Assembly (NCBI GenBank): GCA_025529335.1
Contig: JAMYHX010000161.1
Span: 1 to 64,000, forward strand
Origin: Rhizopus sp. PT2906
Lineage: Eukaryota; Mucoromycota; Mucoromycetes; Mucorales; Rhizopodaceae
Direction: 5' to 3'
DNA: 64,000 bases
Every line of letters begins with the position of its first letter. Position 1 is the first letter of the stretch. Below, piece by piece: positions 36,080-46,567 of the stretch. Made by a program: the position numbers and the translations under genes. Below the pieces are notes generated by a model that was given only the letters and a program-made list of their open reading frames with translations, ran no database searches and was not told where the DNA came from.

Positions 36080-37245
36080 TGTGTCTTGTCACGTCTGAAT
36101 CGGTTGTATTCATCTATTTTTTGACCTAACTCTATCTGATGTTCAGTCTGTTGGCCCATCAAGTCGATCACTTCATTATCACACCACAAGATCAGTTCAG
36201 ATAGTTTACGACGAACATCCCAAAGGTATTTTTGCATAGGAGAATAATAAGCTCCTGTATTATCCTTTTCGTTTTTGTATCTATTTTTGGTTTAGTAAGT
36301 TTGATCATTATATGGTATGGACTTACTCTTGAGGTGATTGCAAAGTGGGTAGTTGAGGATAAAGTTGGCGAGCTTGTAAAAGACATTCATAGGCAGCATC
36401 TGGGAAATACACTTTACCCTGTCCCATCATTGATTCTTTTATATTGTTTGCTTTCAATTCAAGAATGGCTTCCAATATTGAACTGTCCGCTTCCTTTAGC
36501 AATTCTTTTACCTTTTCCAATTTCTTTAAATTGCTTGCTTTCTAAGTATTTTTATATTATTAGTTCAGAGCAGATAACTCTAGGACACACTGTCTATTTT
36601 ACCTCTTCATATCTTTGTTTGCAGTCCTCAATGGCTTGTTTCAGTGGTTCTGAGTCAGGATGATCTTTTTTCTATAAAAGTGTAAGCAAAACAAAAGTGT
36701 AGTATATACAAGACTACATACATCATCCAATAACTCGGTCACCTCCTGACGATAGACTTCCAGCGTCCTGTGATCTACAGAATATTTTTCATTTCTTGTC
36801 TCAATCTCTTGGATTTTATCTTCTTCGGTTTGAACTTTTTCTTCTGCTTCTTTCAAGAGTTCCTTTGCCTTTTGGATGCCTTTATGCGCACGATCCTTGT
36901 CTTCTCGTAAAGAACACTTTTATATGTATAGACACATTATCATCTTGATCCCATGTGTATGATTCAAACTTACTGTGATTGTAGAAATGGCCCATTGAAG
37001 TGACCAAGAGTTTAAGTTCTTCCATTCGGTTTCCCACATGGTTCTACATAAACAAATGTTCATCTATTGCTCTTTTCTTTAAAACTATATTTTACATACA
37101 CTTTGGCAGCAGCTTCTTGAAACTCAAGATCGACTGGATCTTTAGCCATTCTAATCTTTTTGATAGCCAACAGATTTTCAAGGTAAGGTCTTTCTACATG
37201 AGAAAGACCAGAGATAGCGTCGATAAGTTCATCAATTCGGGACAT
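36076..37245 (-). CDS. Coiled-coil protein, unrecognised
   Basis: Minus-strand, multi-exon gene; the family is not recognised. It starts MSRIDELIDAISGLSHVERPYLENLLAIKK and runs through NRMEELKLLVTSMGHFYNH, KAKELLKEAEEKVQTEEDKIQEIETRNEKYSVDHRTLEVYRQEVTELL, HPDSEPLKQAIEDCKQRYEE, KVKELLKEADSSILEAILELKANNIKES and DAAYECLLQARQLYPQLP. It ends, after an intron GTAAGTCC...AAATAG, in YYSPMQKYLWDVRRKLSELILWCDNEVIDLM...RFRRDKTH. Almost all of it is predicted helix or coiled coil, about 280 residues, with no membrane segment. The stop (36076-36078) overlaps the convergent WDR91-like stop (36077-36079). Confidence 0.65.
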
Positions 37246-37827
37246 GTAAAACAGAAGAAAGAGAAGAAAGATGAAATTAGGTGTGTGACAGATGTAGGCT
37301 ATTTTTTTGGGCGGGAATATTATGGGAACAAATGGAACAAATCAATGCTCTTGCCTATTGTTTCACAGTGATAGCTTCATGCACAGACATACCGCGTACG
37401 CCTCAAGAGAAAAAAAAAAAAAAAAAGAGACAGCTGGGAAACAGTTCCCAGAATTTCCTCCCCATCGAGAATGTAAATGGGATGGTATCTTATGTAATCA
37501 ATACCTACTTCCTATTTTATATATACGAATTTCAGTGGGTCTATAAGGTACAATTTAGTCATCTTCTTTAGATCAAAGAAAGAAAGCGATAGATACCAGT
37601 GTAAATTATATGTCTCTCTCTGCTTTGAAACGAAAATGTGTGTAGGATGCTTCATAGAAATAGACTCTCTGTTTTATTTTTTGTTAAACTTTAGTGCAGT
37701 CAACATTGGCCAATGAGAGGTAATCGGTAATTGAACCAGACTAGAAGCAAACGCAAAAAGAAGGATTGAACTCATCTTAATCTCTCTCTCTTCTCTTTTA
37801 CATCCATCCATCCATCCGTTAACATCC
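37246..37827. promoter_or_regulatory. Divergent region upstream of eL8
   Basis: No gene is supported; open frames here are short and low-complexity. Features are an A run (about 37410-37426), and a (CCAT)n run CATCCATCCATCCATCC directly before the eL8 start. The strong ribosomal-protein promoter presumably lies in the last 200 bp. Confidence 0.4.
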
Positions 37828-38848
37828 ATGGTAAGTTTGTGTTTTTTTTATCAGCGATAAACATGCACTTTATATTATACATCCACGACACATCCTCTTG
37901 TTAAAAGAGATGAGTTGATTTGTATAAAAAGGCTGAATTGATACCTGCGCTTTATGTGTCAGTATCAATTGCTAGGGTGTAGTTTTATCAGAGTTGTGAA
38001 TTTTCTAAAAGAAATTTGAATCTGATCAAACTCTTATCACTCAATGACAGCCTGCTACCAAGAAGTCTACTGGAAAGAAAGTTGCCCCTGCTCCTTATCC
38101 CATTAAGGGCAAGCAAACTACCAAAGCTACTGCCAACCCCTTGATTGAAAAGACTCCCAAGAACTTTGGTATTGGTCAAGATGTTCAACCCAAGCGTGAT
38201 GTTACCCGTTTTGTCAAGTGGCCTCACTATGTCCGTCTTCAACGCCAAAAGAAGATCTTGTACCAACGTCTCAAGGTCCCTCCTGCTCTTAACCAATTCA
38301 CTCAAGTCTTGGACAAGAACACTGCTACTCAACTCTTCAAGTTGTTGCACAAGTACAGACCCGAAAGCAAGCAAGAAAAGCGCGAACGTCTTCGTGCTAT
38401 TGCTGCTGCCAAGGCTGAAAAGAAGGAAGTCCCCAAGACTGACAAGCCTCTCGTTGTCAAGTACGGTATCAACCACATCACTGCCTTGGTTGAAAACAAG
38501 AAGGCTCAATTGGTTGTTATTGCTGATGATGTTGACCCTATTGAATTGGTTCTCTGGCTTCCTGCCCTTTGCCGTAAGATGGGTGTCCCTTACTGTATTG
38601 TCAAGGGTAAGGCTCGTCTCGGTACTCTTGTCCACAAGAAGACTGCTACTGCCGTTGCCTTGACCGAAGTCTCTGATGCTGATAAGGCTGAATTGGCTAC
38701 TGTCGTTTCTGCCGTCAAGTCCAACTTCACTGACAAGTGGGAAGAAACCCGTCGTCACTGGGGTGGTGGTGTCATGGGCCCCAAGTCCAACGCCAAGATG
38801 GCTAAGCGTGCTGCTCTTGCTGCCAAGGAAATTGCTGCTCGTCAATAA
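37828..38848 (+). CDS. RPL8: Ribosomal protein eL8 (L7Ae family)
   Basis: 60S subunit protein. The start codon ATG (37828-37830) stands alone in exon 1 and is followed at once by GTAAGT; exon 2 (38051-38848) gives PATKKSTGKKVAPAPYPIKGK onward. Total 266 aa, the usual length. Signature stretches are NFGIGQDVQPKRDVTRFVKWP, RLKVPPALNQF, KYRPESKQEKRERL, the L7Ae core VKYGINHITALVENKKAQLVVIADDVDPIELVLWLPALCRKMGVPYCIVKGKARLG and ETRRHWGGGVMG. Codon use is strongly biased (AAG, GTC, GCT), as expected for high expression. That bias leaves a 288-codon antisense frame open, which is an artefact. Confidence 0.97.
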
Positions 38849-39081
38849 GTTCATTTTAATAAAAGCATCTATTCATATTTGTATATATAATAAAGTCCCC
38901 ACTTTATACCCAAAAAAGAAATATTTTATACCCTGTGAAGGTGTTACTTGACTAAACCAAATTGCCATGTTTTATACAAGCTTAGAATAACTTGTGCAGA
39001 GAATGGGCAAAATTTTTTTGAATGCCCGAAATAAATAAACGCGTAGAGTTGTGTGTTTGTTGAATTTCTTTCGAACGACAT

Positions 39082-41164
39082 ATGTCTTTGAAAACATTTG
39101 AAAAGCTTTTACATAAATCACAAAACTTGATACAAAATACAGGAAAGAATGAAGTGCCTTCACTTGAACTTGACTTGAATCAGCTTGTTGATGAATCTAA
39201 TCTACTTTATTCAAAATTCAGTCAACAACAATCACTTGATCCAACAGCGTAAAAAAAGATTGGGAGAAAACAATTGCGTGGTTGATTCTAATAATCAATA
39301 TATAGTCAATACTTTTTAGCTCAGGGCGGTGTTAATGTTCGAGAGATTGATGACAACTTACGAAAGATAGAATCAGTGACTTTATTCAAACCTTCAGAAA
39401 TAATAAAAAGCACGGATATTGAGGTATAATGGTATACTCTATAACAACACTAAAGAGAGACCATCGCTCACTTCTTCTTAGTCTTATTTACGGCAAAAGC
39501 ATGAAAAGATCACAAAAGATATAATAAAGGAAGCAAGGGAAAAGGTAACAATAGATATGACTACAATCTAAAGAAATATATTAATTCTTGTTGTATATTA
39601 GCTGACAAAAGAGGTGAAAGAGTATCTAAGCAACGCATCCGATAAGAAGACACAACAAAAAGCAACAACATTAAATCATCAAACTAAAATCACAGTTCCT
39701 GAAGACAAGATTGTGTCCTATGCAACTGTTATACGAGATCTAAACCAAAGCCGAATGTTGTCAGAGCCATTCCCTCTGATTGAAAAGCTGAGACAGTTGA
39801 AGAGGCATACAGATTTAGCAAAGGTAAAATAAGATTTATATTTAAAGTAAGAGTTCTAATAGAGCATAAAATAGGCACAAGGAAGATGCGTTGACGATGC
39901 ATGGGATATACTCTGTTATTTCACTGCCAACAACTTTCAAGGTGTATTCAATAAAGCCATACATCCTAAACCATCAGAAATCCATGGTATGACTCAGCAT
40001 TTAGTCCAAGCTGCCAAAAGCTGGTTAGAGCAAAGGTAAGAATAAAGACAAGATGACACTCCGGCTGATATTCGATATTAGATATCTTCAAGACATTGAT
40101 GATGTATTGATCAAGTATGCAACGCAGGTTAAAGTGGGAGGTATACCTTCCCAAAGTCGTCGTCTTCTTGCCTATATCCAGTTCATGTACAAGAATGCTA
40201 GTAACAATTGGACTGAGCCAAATCTTGAATTACAAAGCGATATGCCTATTTGGCTCTATTTGTATCTCTTGATGAGAATTGGACGTGAAGACATTGCTCT
40301 TGAATTTGTTGAAAACAAGCAAGATTTGTTTTATTTATCACCCAACTTTCCTTCTTATCTCAAGGAATATCTTTCAACTCCAAGTAGGCTGTAAGTTTTT
40401 TCTTTATACAAAACAAAGAAAGAGAGAGAGAGGTACTGAATGATATAAACTAGTTTATCTGATGACAACCAAAAGACGATTCTATCAGAGTATCAACAGA
40501 TGGAATATGGCATTGAAAAGTATGATCCTTATAAAAAATTACTTTACAAGATCATTGGTCGATGTGAAATGGATAAACCTATTCAAATGAAAACAAAGGA
40601 AGACTATCTCTGGTTACATCTCTCTTTTATTCGTGAACGGCCCTTTAGAGAATTATATACTCATGAACAATACAGACTACGCGATCTGCAAGAATCACTA
40701 AATACAAAAGGGCCATCTTATTTTGATCCTGAAAGGTTGAATCCTTGGAGCTATTTCACCATTCTTTTATTATCTTTGCAGTTTGAAAGGGTAAGTTTGA
40801 TCAAAATAACAAGATAATCTTTATAAATCAAAAAACAAATAGGCTGTTGGCTTTTTGTACGAATATGAAGCATTTAGATTTGAAGCTGTTCACTTTGCTA
40901 TAGTATTTGCGTACTATGGCTTTCTTCAATACTCAAGGAAGCAAAATCCAAGTGTTGATGATATAGGTAACATAAATTGCACCTATATATCTTTTGTGTT
41001 CTAAAAGCTTGTTTATAATATTAGTATACATTAGCTTGGATGGGAGTGCGACTATAGACTTTGAAAAGCTTATTAGAAAGTTTCTTGGAACGTATGTTGC
41101 TGATGAACTAACACCAATAATTGATCAGTACATGAAATTGCTCACCATTTACCCCACACTCTAA
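39082..41164 (+). CDS. Nup93/Nic96-like nucleoporin, C-terminally short
   Basis: Inner-ring scaffold nucleoporin homologue. Nine exons join in phase (39082-39248, 39306-39423, 39482-39544, 39602-39823, 39875-40035, 40082-40390, 40454-40790, 40843-40966, 41025-41164) to 546 aa. The N-terminus MSLKTFEKLLHKSQNL and 'AQYFLAQGGVNVREIDDNLRKIE' followed by SYLRQKHEKITKDII fit the family's Nup-binding helix and coiled coil. The alpha-solenoid includes GMTQHLVQAAKSWLEQRYLQ, DMPIWLYLYLLMRIGREDIALEFVE, DYLWLHLSFIRE and EYEAFRFEAVHFAIVFAYYGFL. It stops at 41162 after DEYMKLLTIYPTL-like sequence (IDQYMKLLTIYPTL), whereas Nup93 and Nic96 run to about 800 residues or more. No further coding exon is apparent before the T run at 41168. 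It may be a paralogue truncated at the C-terminus. Confidence 0.82.
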
Positions 41165-41514
41165 ACCTTTTTTTTTTTTTTTTTTAATAAGACTAATTTG
41201 AACAAAGGACAATATCTTTTCTTTGTTTCTTTCATGAGTTATCTATCTTGATGATTTTCTGAAAATAATCCAAGAGTAGCTTGAAAGTGTTATAAGGGAG
41301 GGAGTCAATTATGTAATAAGTCAGCATCTTACAGTCATTGATGTGTCCTAATCAAGAAAGTGTTAAAGCATTCTAAACAAAGGTCAAGTTCAAATGGATA
41401 AAATATCTATTGTGAAATTGCAACCCAAAACAAATCCTGATCTTACAATTGAGTATATATAAGTAGCATATTAAGTCATCGTCACTATTATTATTATTAT
41501 TATTATTATTATTA
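41165..41514. repeat. PolyT and (ATT)n intergenic stretch
   Basis: A T run follows the stop at 41164, and an (ATT)10 microsatellite occupies about 41485-41514. No gene is seen. Confidence 0.6.
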
Positions 41515-43541
41515 TCAATAAGTCAGCGAAAAACCTGTTTTGCCATTTTGTTTTTTGACGCTATCATAAAGACCACCGTTTACGAGATCTCTTAACTTCG
41601 TATTTTTATCATTGGTACTCTCAAGGTCAAAGATGGTGATATCAATAGGATCCAAGGTATCTCCAACGGCCTCTTCCATTATTTTCATTTTATAAAGAAT
41701 AGTGGATGCGTAATTGCCTAATTGAACTGTATTATCCTTTACAAGACGCCCCATATCTGCAACTGTTGCTACCGTCTTTAACCGTTCATTTGAAATCTCC
41801 TTGACCACTTTGGTCTTTAAAAATAGTCTCAAATACTCTATAATGTCATTTTTCCCGGCTCTTTTGTTGATATAATTGCAAATAATCTTGGATGCAATGA
41901 CAGAGAGATTGGCAACACCTGGCTTTTCATCTTGATAGTAGCGTAAGGGGTGAGCACCTTGGAAACCATGGTCAGTAAAGATGGCAGACCGAAATCCTGC
42001 GAAATAAGAGGCATCGGGTTTGCTATAATCTCGTAACAGTCTGTAAAAACATCTTGATTCCTTTGGCTGACGCAAGGTATAACACGTATTGTATTCATGA
42101 GTACTATTTGAAGGAATAGAAGAGCCTAAGAAGCCTCCTAACAGAGTGTCTTGATTTCTATAAATTCCTCCTGTGGAAAGAATTTGAAAGCAACCTGCTT
42201 GTACGGTAAGCTCGGAATACCTTCTTCCTTGATTTTTATCCTTTGATATTTTGATAGTAAATTTGGAGAGTTCGGTTGACTCCAAGTCGTAGCTACAAGA
42301 ATCGATGTTCTTCTTGTTTGGGAGGAATATATCCACTTCTGTTAACAGGAGCCAATGTTTTATATTCGTATCAGTGAGAATAGAATGCACAAATCTCTCG
42401 CCCACTGATTTAAACACCTTTGTTTCGATAACCTCTTTGTGATCATATGTGATTCTATCATCCCAAATCAACGCTTCACTGAATTCGTTATATATATCGA
42501 ATGGGTTCAAGAACTTATTGATAGAATCTGGGAAAGTGACACTGCCAGTTTTTAGCTTTAGTTTATTGCTTTGGGTATCAAACATAATCCTTTTTCACTG
42601 ATTCTGTTAGCATAATTTTCTGCCCTTTGATTTCTGGAGGCGTTTCGATTAAATCAAGTGTCCTTTTGCTAATAGAAACGAGTTGATTCTCTATAGCCTC
42701 TTCATTCTCGTAAAATGCCAAGCTATCGTCTAGATTGTCACCAAAGCAGATTTCTGGAAAAACCGATAAATGAACATGGAATTTTCTATGAGAAACACTA
42801 CATGCATCAGAAAATGCACCAGAAATTAGACCACTACTACGGGCGCACCTCTATCCATTACCTATGATGTAGACCAACAAAGCTTTTCGATGTGTGGCCT
42901 CAAGCTAAGCATGGCTTTATAAAGTTACCGACCTGTTTTATTTCTTTTCAGGAAGAAAGAGATAAAAAAGAAATGCTGTTATTTATTCTAATTTTATGTT
43001 GTCAGTTTGATCAACAAAGACCACTTAGCTCACGTGTAATTATGATGACATCGAATTTTATATCAGAGAGAGTGAACTGGACAGTTTTAGGTTAGGTAGG
43101 GACTTTGGTAGTGTGAAGTTGTATAGTGACAACATAGGTAGCGGCCCAAGGAAGCGCCCGTAGCATTAGCCTATTTTCTGGTGTATTTTCTAGTGCATGT
43201 AGTGTTGGCCATTTTCTATCGTTGGTAATTAAGTCGTACGCTGATATCCAATTTCTGTACTTCTCTCTTGGTATAGTCAGCTTTATGTAGTTGTATTTAT
43301 TCATTAATACTTGTAGAAAAGCTTTCTCATTGAGCTTGACTTTTTCTTGTTTGATAACGAACGACTTGGAACGTTCGAGGATTGACGCAAGACAATAAAT
43401 ATGTTTGACTTTCGTTGCTTTAGAGGTATTGTTATAATCGATTATCACATTGCGTACTGAATGCTGAAAAATACTTTGTATCTTTACATTTGGATTTTCT
43501 AGAGTCATCTCATACAGTTTCTCAAGTTTCTGTTCATTCAC
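41515..43541 (-). pseudogene. Unrecognised gene split by a MITE and a frame break
   Basis: Three open blocks on the minus strand appear to belong together. Block a (43541 to 43211) begins MNEQKLEKLYEMTLENPNVK and ends at the target site (ISAYDLITNDRK). Block b (42780 to 42578) reads FPEICFGDNLDDSLAFYENEE to VKKDYV-stop. Block c (42585 to 41515) is 356 codons, MFDTQSNKLKLKTG to TGFSLTY. Removing the MITE and one copy of its 9-bp duplication makes a and b one continuous frame. Blocks b and c overlap by 8 nt (ATGTTTGA) in different frames, so there is either a second lesion or a separate start. I recognise no domain; it is neither clearly a transposase nor a known enzyme. Confidence 0.55.
42790..43210. 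mobile_element. MITE copy 2 with 9-bp target-site duplication
   Basis: A 421-bp element flanked by perfect direct repeats ATTTTCTAT at 42781-42789 and 43211-43219. Its 57-bp terminal inverted repeats align without gaps at 46 of 57 positions (left GAGAAACACTACATGC, right complement GGCCAACACTACATGC, both ending CTACGGGCGC). No transposase is encoded. A 9-bp TSD and long G-starting TIRs are typical of Mutator-like (MULE) elements; hAT elements usually give 8 bp and CACTA elements 2-3 bp. The interior matches copy 1 at 2920-3262. Confidence 0.85.
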
Positions 43542-43554
43542 AATTGAGATTTTT

Positions 43555-43641
43555 GCTTGTCGTTTTTCAAAATTTTACTTGTCGTATTTTACAGTGCCAC
43601 TTGTCGCATTTTCAAATCTACTTGACGCTTTTGTCAAGAGG
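43555..43641. promoter_or_regulatory. Four ~22-bp direct repeats between divergent genes
   Basis: The motif CTTGTCG or a one-base variant (CTTGACG), followed by a T-rich stretch, recurs with starts at 43555, 43577, 43599 and 43620, spacing 22, 22 and 21 bp. The array lies in the 195 bp between the minus-strand start at 43541 and the plus-strand start at 43736. A spacing near two helical turns would place each motif on the same face of DNA, which suggests a protein-binding array or a bidirectional promoter element. Confidence 0.6.
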
Positions 43642-43735
43642 TAAAGTCCTTTGAAAACTTTTAGTACTAGGTAACAAACTTTAATCGGTATCAAGCAAAT
43701 ACTATAATTTCATTTATACTTTTTAAAAGACGCGG

Positions 43736-46165
43736 TTGGAGGCTGAAACCATGCAAATCCTACAATTTCATCTGAATAGATTTTCTAAAAGGCTAGCAAC
43801 GACTTATCTATCATTGAAAAACCGCAACCTAAATCAACTGCTACTGCCTTTTCTTTCAGGAAAAAAGGGCATTAAACAATTTTCTTTGCCTTCAGTCTTT
43901 GACAAATTCGAGATTGAAAAATGGAATGATTTAGATAAGCTTGTAGCAATTCATAACAAAGTTTATCAAAAACAATGCTGTAGCAGGTTTTGCATGCAAA
44001 ATGACGGACTGTTTACAGAGTCGTGAAGGAGAGGCAGCATATCGTAAAATATGTAATGATTCTGAGATCTCCCTGCCTTCAAGAAGACACTGATCAACTC
44101 GGCCAACGAATGAGAAAAAAAAAAATTCGCTACGTTACGATGAAAAAAGTTGACAAAGGGCTCACTGAAGAAATCAACAGTAACGTGTCCTCTATCTGTT
44201 CCGACAAAAGCTTGCAACTAGAAGAAGATAAAAGAAGAATAAAATCAGTACTAATTTTAAAGACAATATTTTTAGATGGAGAAGAGCTACATGAAAGATA
44301 TATATCAAAAGATACCCTGTCACCATTAGAAAGAAAGAGAATGACTATTGACCTATCGGGCATAGTGAACTTGATCGCTGAAGACAGAGAAGAGCAGTCA
44401 AATCTATTTACGGAAGAAGAGTGGGACAAAATAAAAGCAAAGTATGCGAAGTATAAATTGAAAATATCCACAATAAGCTCTAATCTGAAGGAGAAATGGT
44501 CCTATATTGCTGCAAATTACCTGAACGACGGAAGATTGCGAGGTGCAAGAAAGTATCTTGATAGGCTGTGCGCGATGAAGGAGGTTAATGACGTAGATTA
44601 TAATACCTACAAGTTGCTCGAGACTATATCAGACACTCAACAAAACCAGCAGCACATTCTGAATCCGAAATACCCAGAGAAACTAGTTAAAGGTTATTTT
44701 ACTTATTTAATTTGTTTGCCCTTATTCCAGAAACTATCCAGTGTCAACGGCAACGTGATTCAGCTGAAGCCAGCGGATTCAATATCTGATAATTCAACCA
44801 AAAAAAGGAACGCGTTTACGGAGGTAATCATTCGAATCTTAAAGGCTTTAAAGTGGATATTCGTTTTATCTACACCTTCAATGATCAAGAGTTTGATCTT
44901 TGTAATTTTGAATGTTGTCTAAGCAATTTCCCAAAAACAAATGGATTGTTTGTTAATAGCAATATGTTTGAAATACTGTAGGTAAAAAAGTTTCGATTCG
45001 ATGTAACATAATTAATGACACACTGTTCGTCCGCAGCTCACTTCAAAATGTTTTATTAAAAAAAAACCACACGTATGAACAAATAGACATGGAGGAACTT
45101 CACAAAAATATGCTTAACAATTACATTTCTGATGTAAAAGTTGAAAGACATATTTTCAATGATATTACAGAATTATTTGGTGTAAGATACAATAGTCTTA
45201 ATTTATGATTATTACTCACACTTTTTATTTAGAGCTTTAACGTTGAAAAGGATGAAAGGGATTCGATCAAGTTGGCACTGTTTGATATTTATAAGAAAGC
45301 CTCCAAACAAGATAGAAAACTTGTAGATGTTCTTATTAATTTGTAAGGTGTGTAAACATATAATATGCAGCGCGTTTTAATTTATATAACTTTAATTGTT
45401 TAGATTGAATATTCTTCCTACCGAAAATTTGTTGGAACATAAGGTGGAGGAGACAGAGTTAATTAATAGGTATTTGCAACCTATTCTATCGCCACTTTTT
45501 CACAAGCCAGAAAAATCGCAGTTATTCTTATGGTAAAATGAACTCTGAAACAATTTATTAGGCAGTATATTTAATTCTTTATTCATTTAATAGGTTAAAC
45601 ACAAAAACCGATCTTAAAAGCTACGATAAGAGACCAGATGGTGGATGTGTATTGATCGAAAAAAGACGAATCAGCCAATATACAGGTTTTGTGGAGGTTA
45701 AGGCGGATTACCAAAAGAATAATACGCACCAAACACACGGTGATTTGTTGAGACTGGCTTTATTTGCAAGTAATGGGTATGATGAATATAATACTGAATG
45801 CATTCTAGTGTTACAAGCTATAGGTAAAGTAACTAAACAGCTTGCATCATGTTTTGAACTTAAACATTTCTGTCCCAAATCTAGGATTAAACATAACAGC
45901 ATACGGCTTTACTCAACATGCGAGTGGTGCCAGCGTCATGTTTGAGCTGATGAAAGTCCAATGCCCCGTCTCACTTCACAATTTGCCCCCGTTCTGTATG
46001 CAATTGAATAAGCTAAGAATGCTCCAGCAATTTTACGATAATTACTGTTCAGAAATTGCAAGCAACAATTGCAAAAGGAAATCTCCCGCACATGTTGATC
46101 TGTATTTAGACAGAATCTTGCATACTCACCAACAAAAGCATGTGAAGCCGTCCGTTGACTTCTAA
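43736..46165 (+). CDS. Mucorales PD-(D/E)XK-like protein
   Basis: Multi-exon gene of a lineage-restricted family. The N-terminal part (MEAETMQILQFHLNRFSKRL...) is in frame to 44026, then another frame opens at 44023 (KKVDKGLTEEINSNVSS ... EEEWDKIKAKYAKYKLKIS). After the A7 run at 44800-44806 the frame shifts to ERVYGGNHSNLKGFKVDIRFIYTFNDQEFDL. Later exons join with ordinary introns: SLQNVLLKKNHTYEQID, SFNVEKDERDSIKLALFDIYKKAS, ETELINRYLQPILSPLF, then RPDGG (Asp codon 45637) and YTGFVEVKAD (Glu 45694, Lys 45700), DLLRLALFASNGYD and IGLNITAYGFTQHASGASVMFEL. D-19 residues-ExK matches the PD-(D/E)XK core. One or two frame breaks mean it may already be a pseudogene; or an intron at ~44030 and an indel error explain them. 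Confidence 0.6.
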
Positions 46166-46567
46166 TCTGTTACCATTTTATACGTCGCCCAAGCCCTCTA
46201 TATTCCATATTGTATACCATGTCTGTTACTTACTCACATATAATTTAAGTTATGAAGTATTATTACTACCCTTAGTCCAATAAAAACAACGAAATCCTTT
46301 GGCAGGTGGGATGTTTCATAGTCCAATTACCCCTCTTGTATCACTAAAAACAAAAATTCAAGTTATGTTATTTTTACAATAAAAGCGTATTGTATCCACC
46401 TAATATCACAGACACAAAGCAAAACATTGTAGCAAAAAATAACTCTTCTAAAAGATAATGATGCTAATGGGTCTCAATTCTGAAACCCATTATTCAGAGA
46501 TGTAAGGGTGTGGGGGGAGGAGGTACTACTTTCGATGTTCATTCTTTATAAAAATTGATAATAAGTA

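Noticed and set aside
37988..38854. 288-codon open frame antisense to eL8
   Set aside because: It mirrors the biased codon use of the ribosomal protein gene, and its translation is Ser/Leu-rich low-complexity.
43092..43210. Last ~40 codons of the minus-strand frame from 43541
   Set aside because: They are read-through into the MITE terminal repeat, not native coding sequence.
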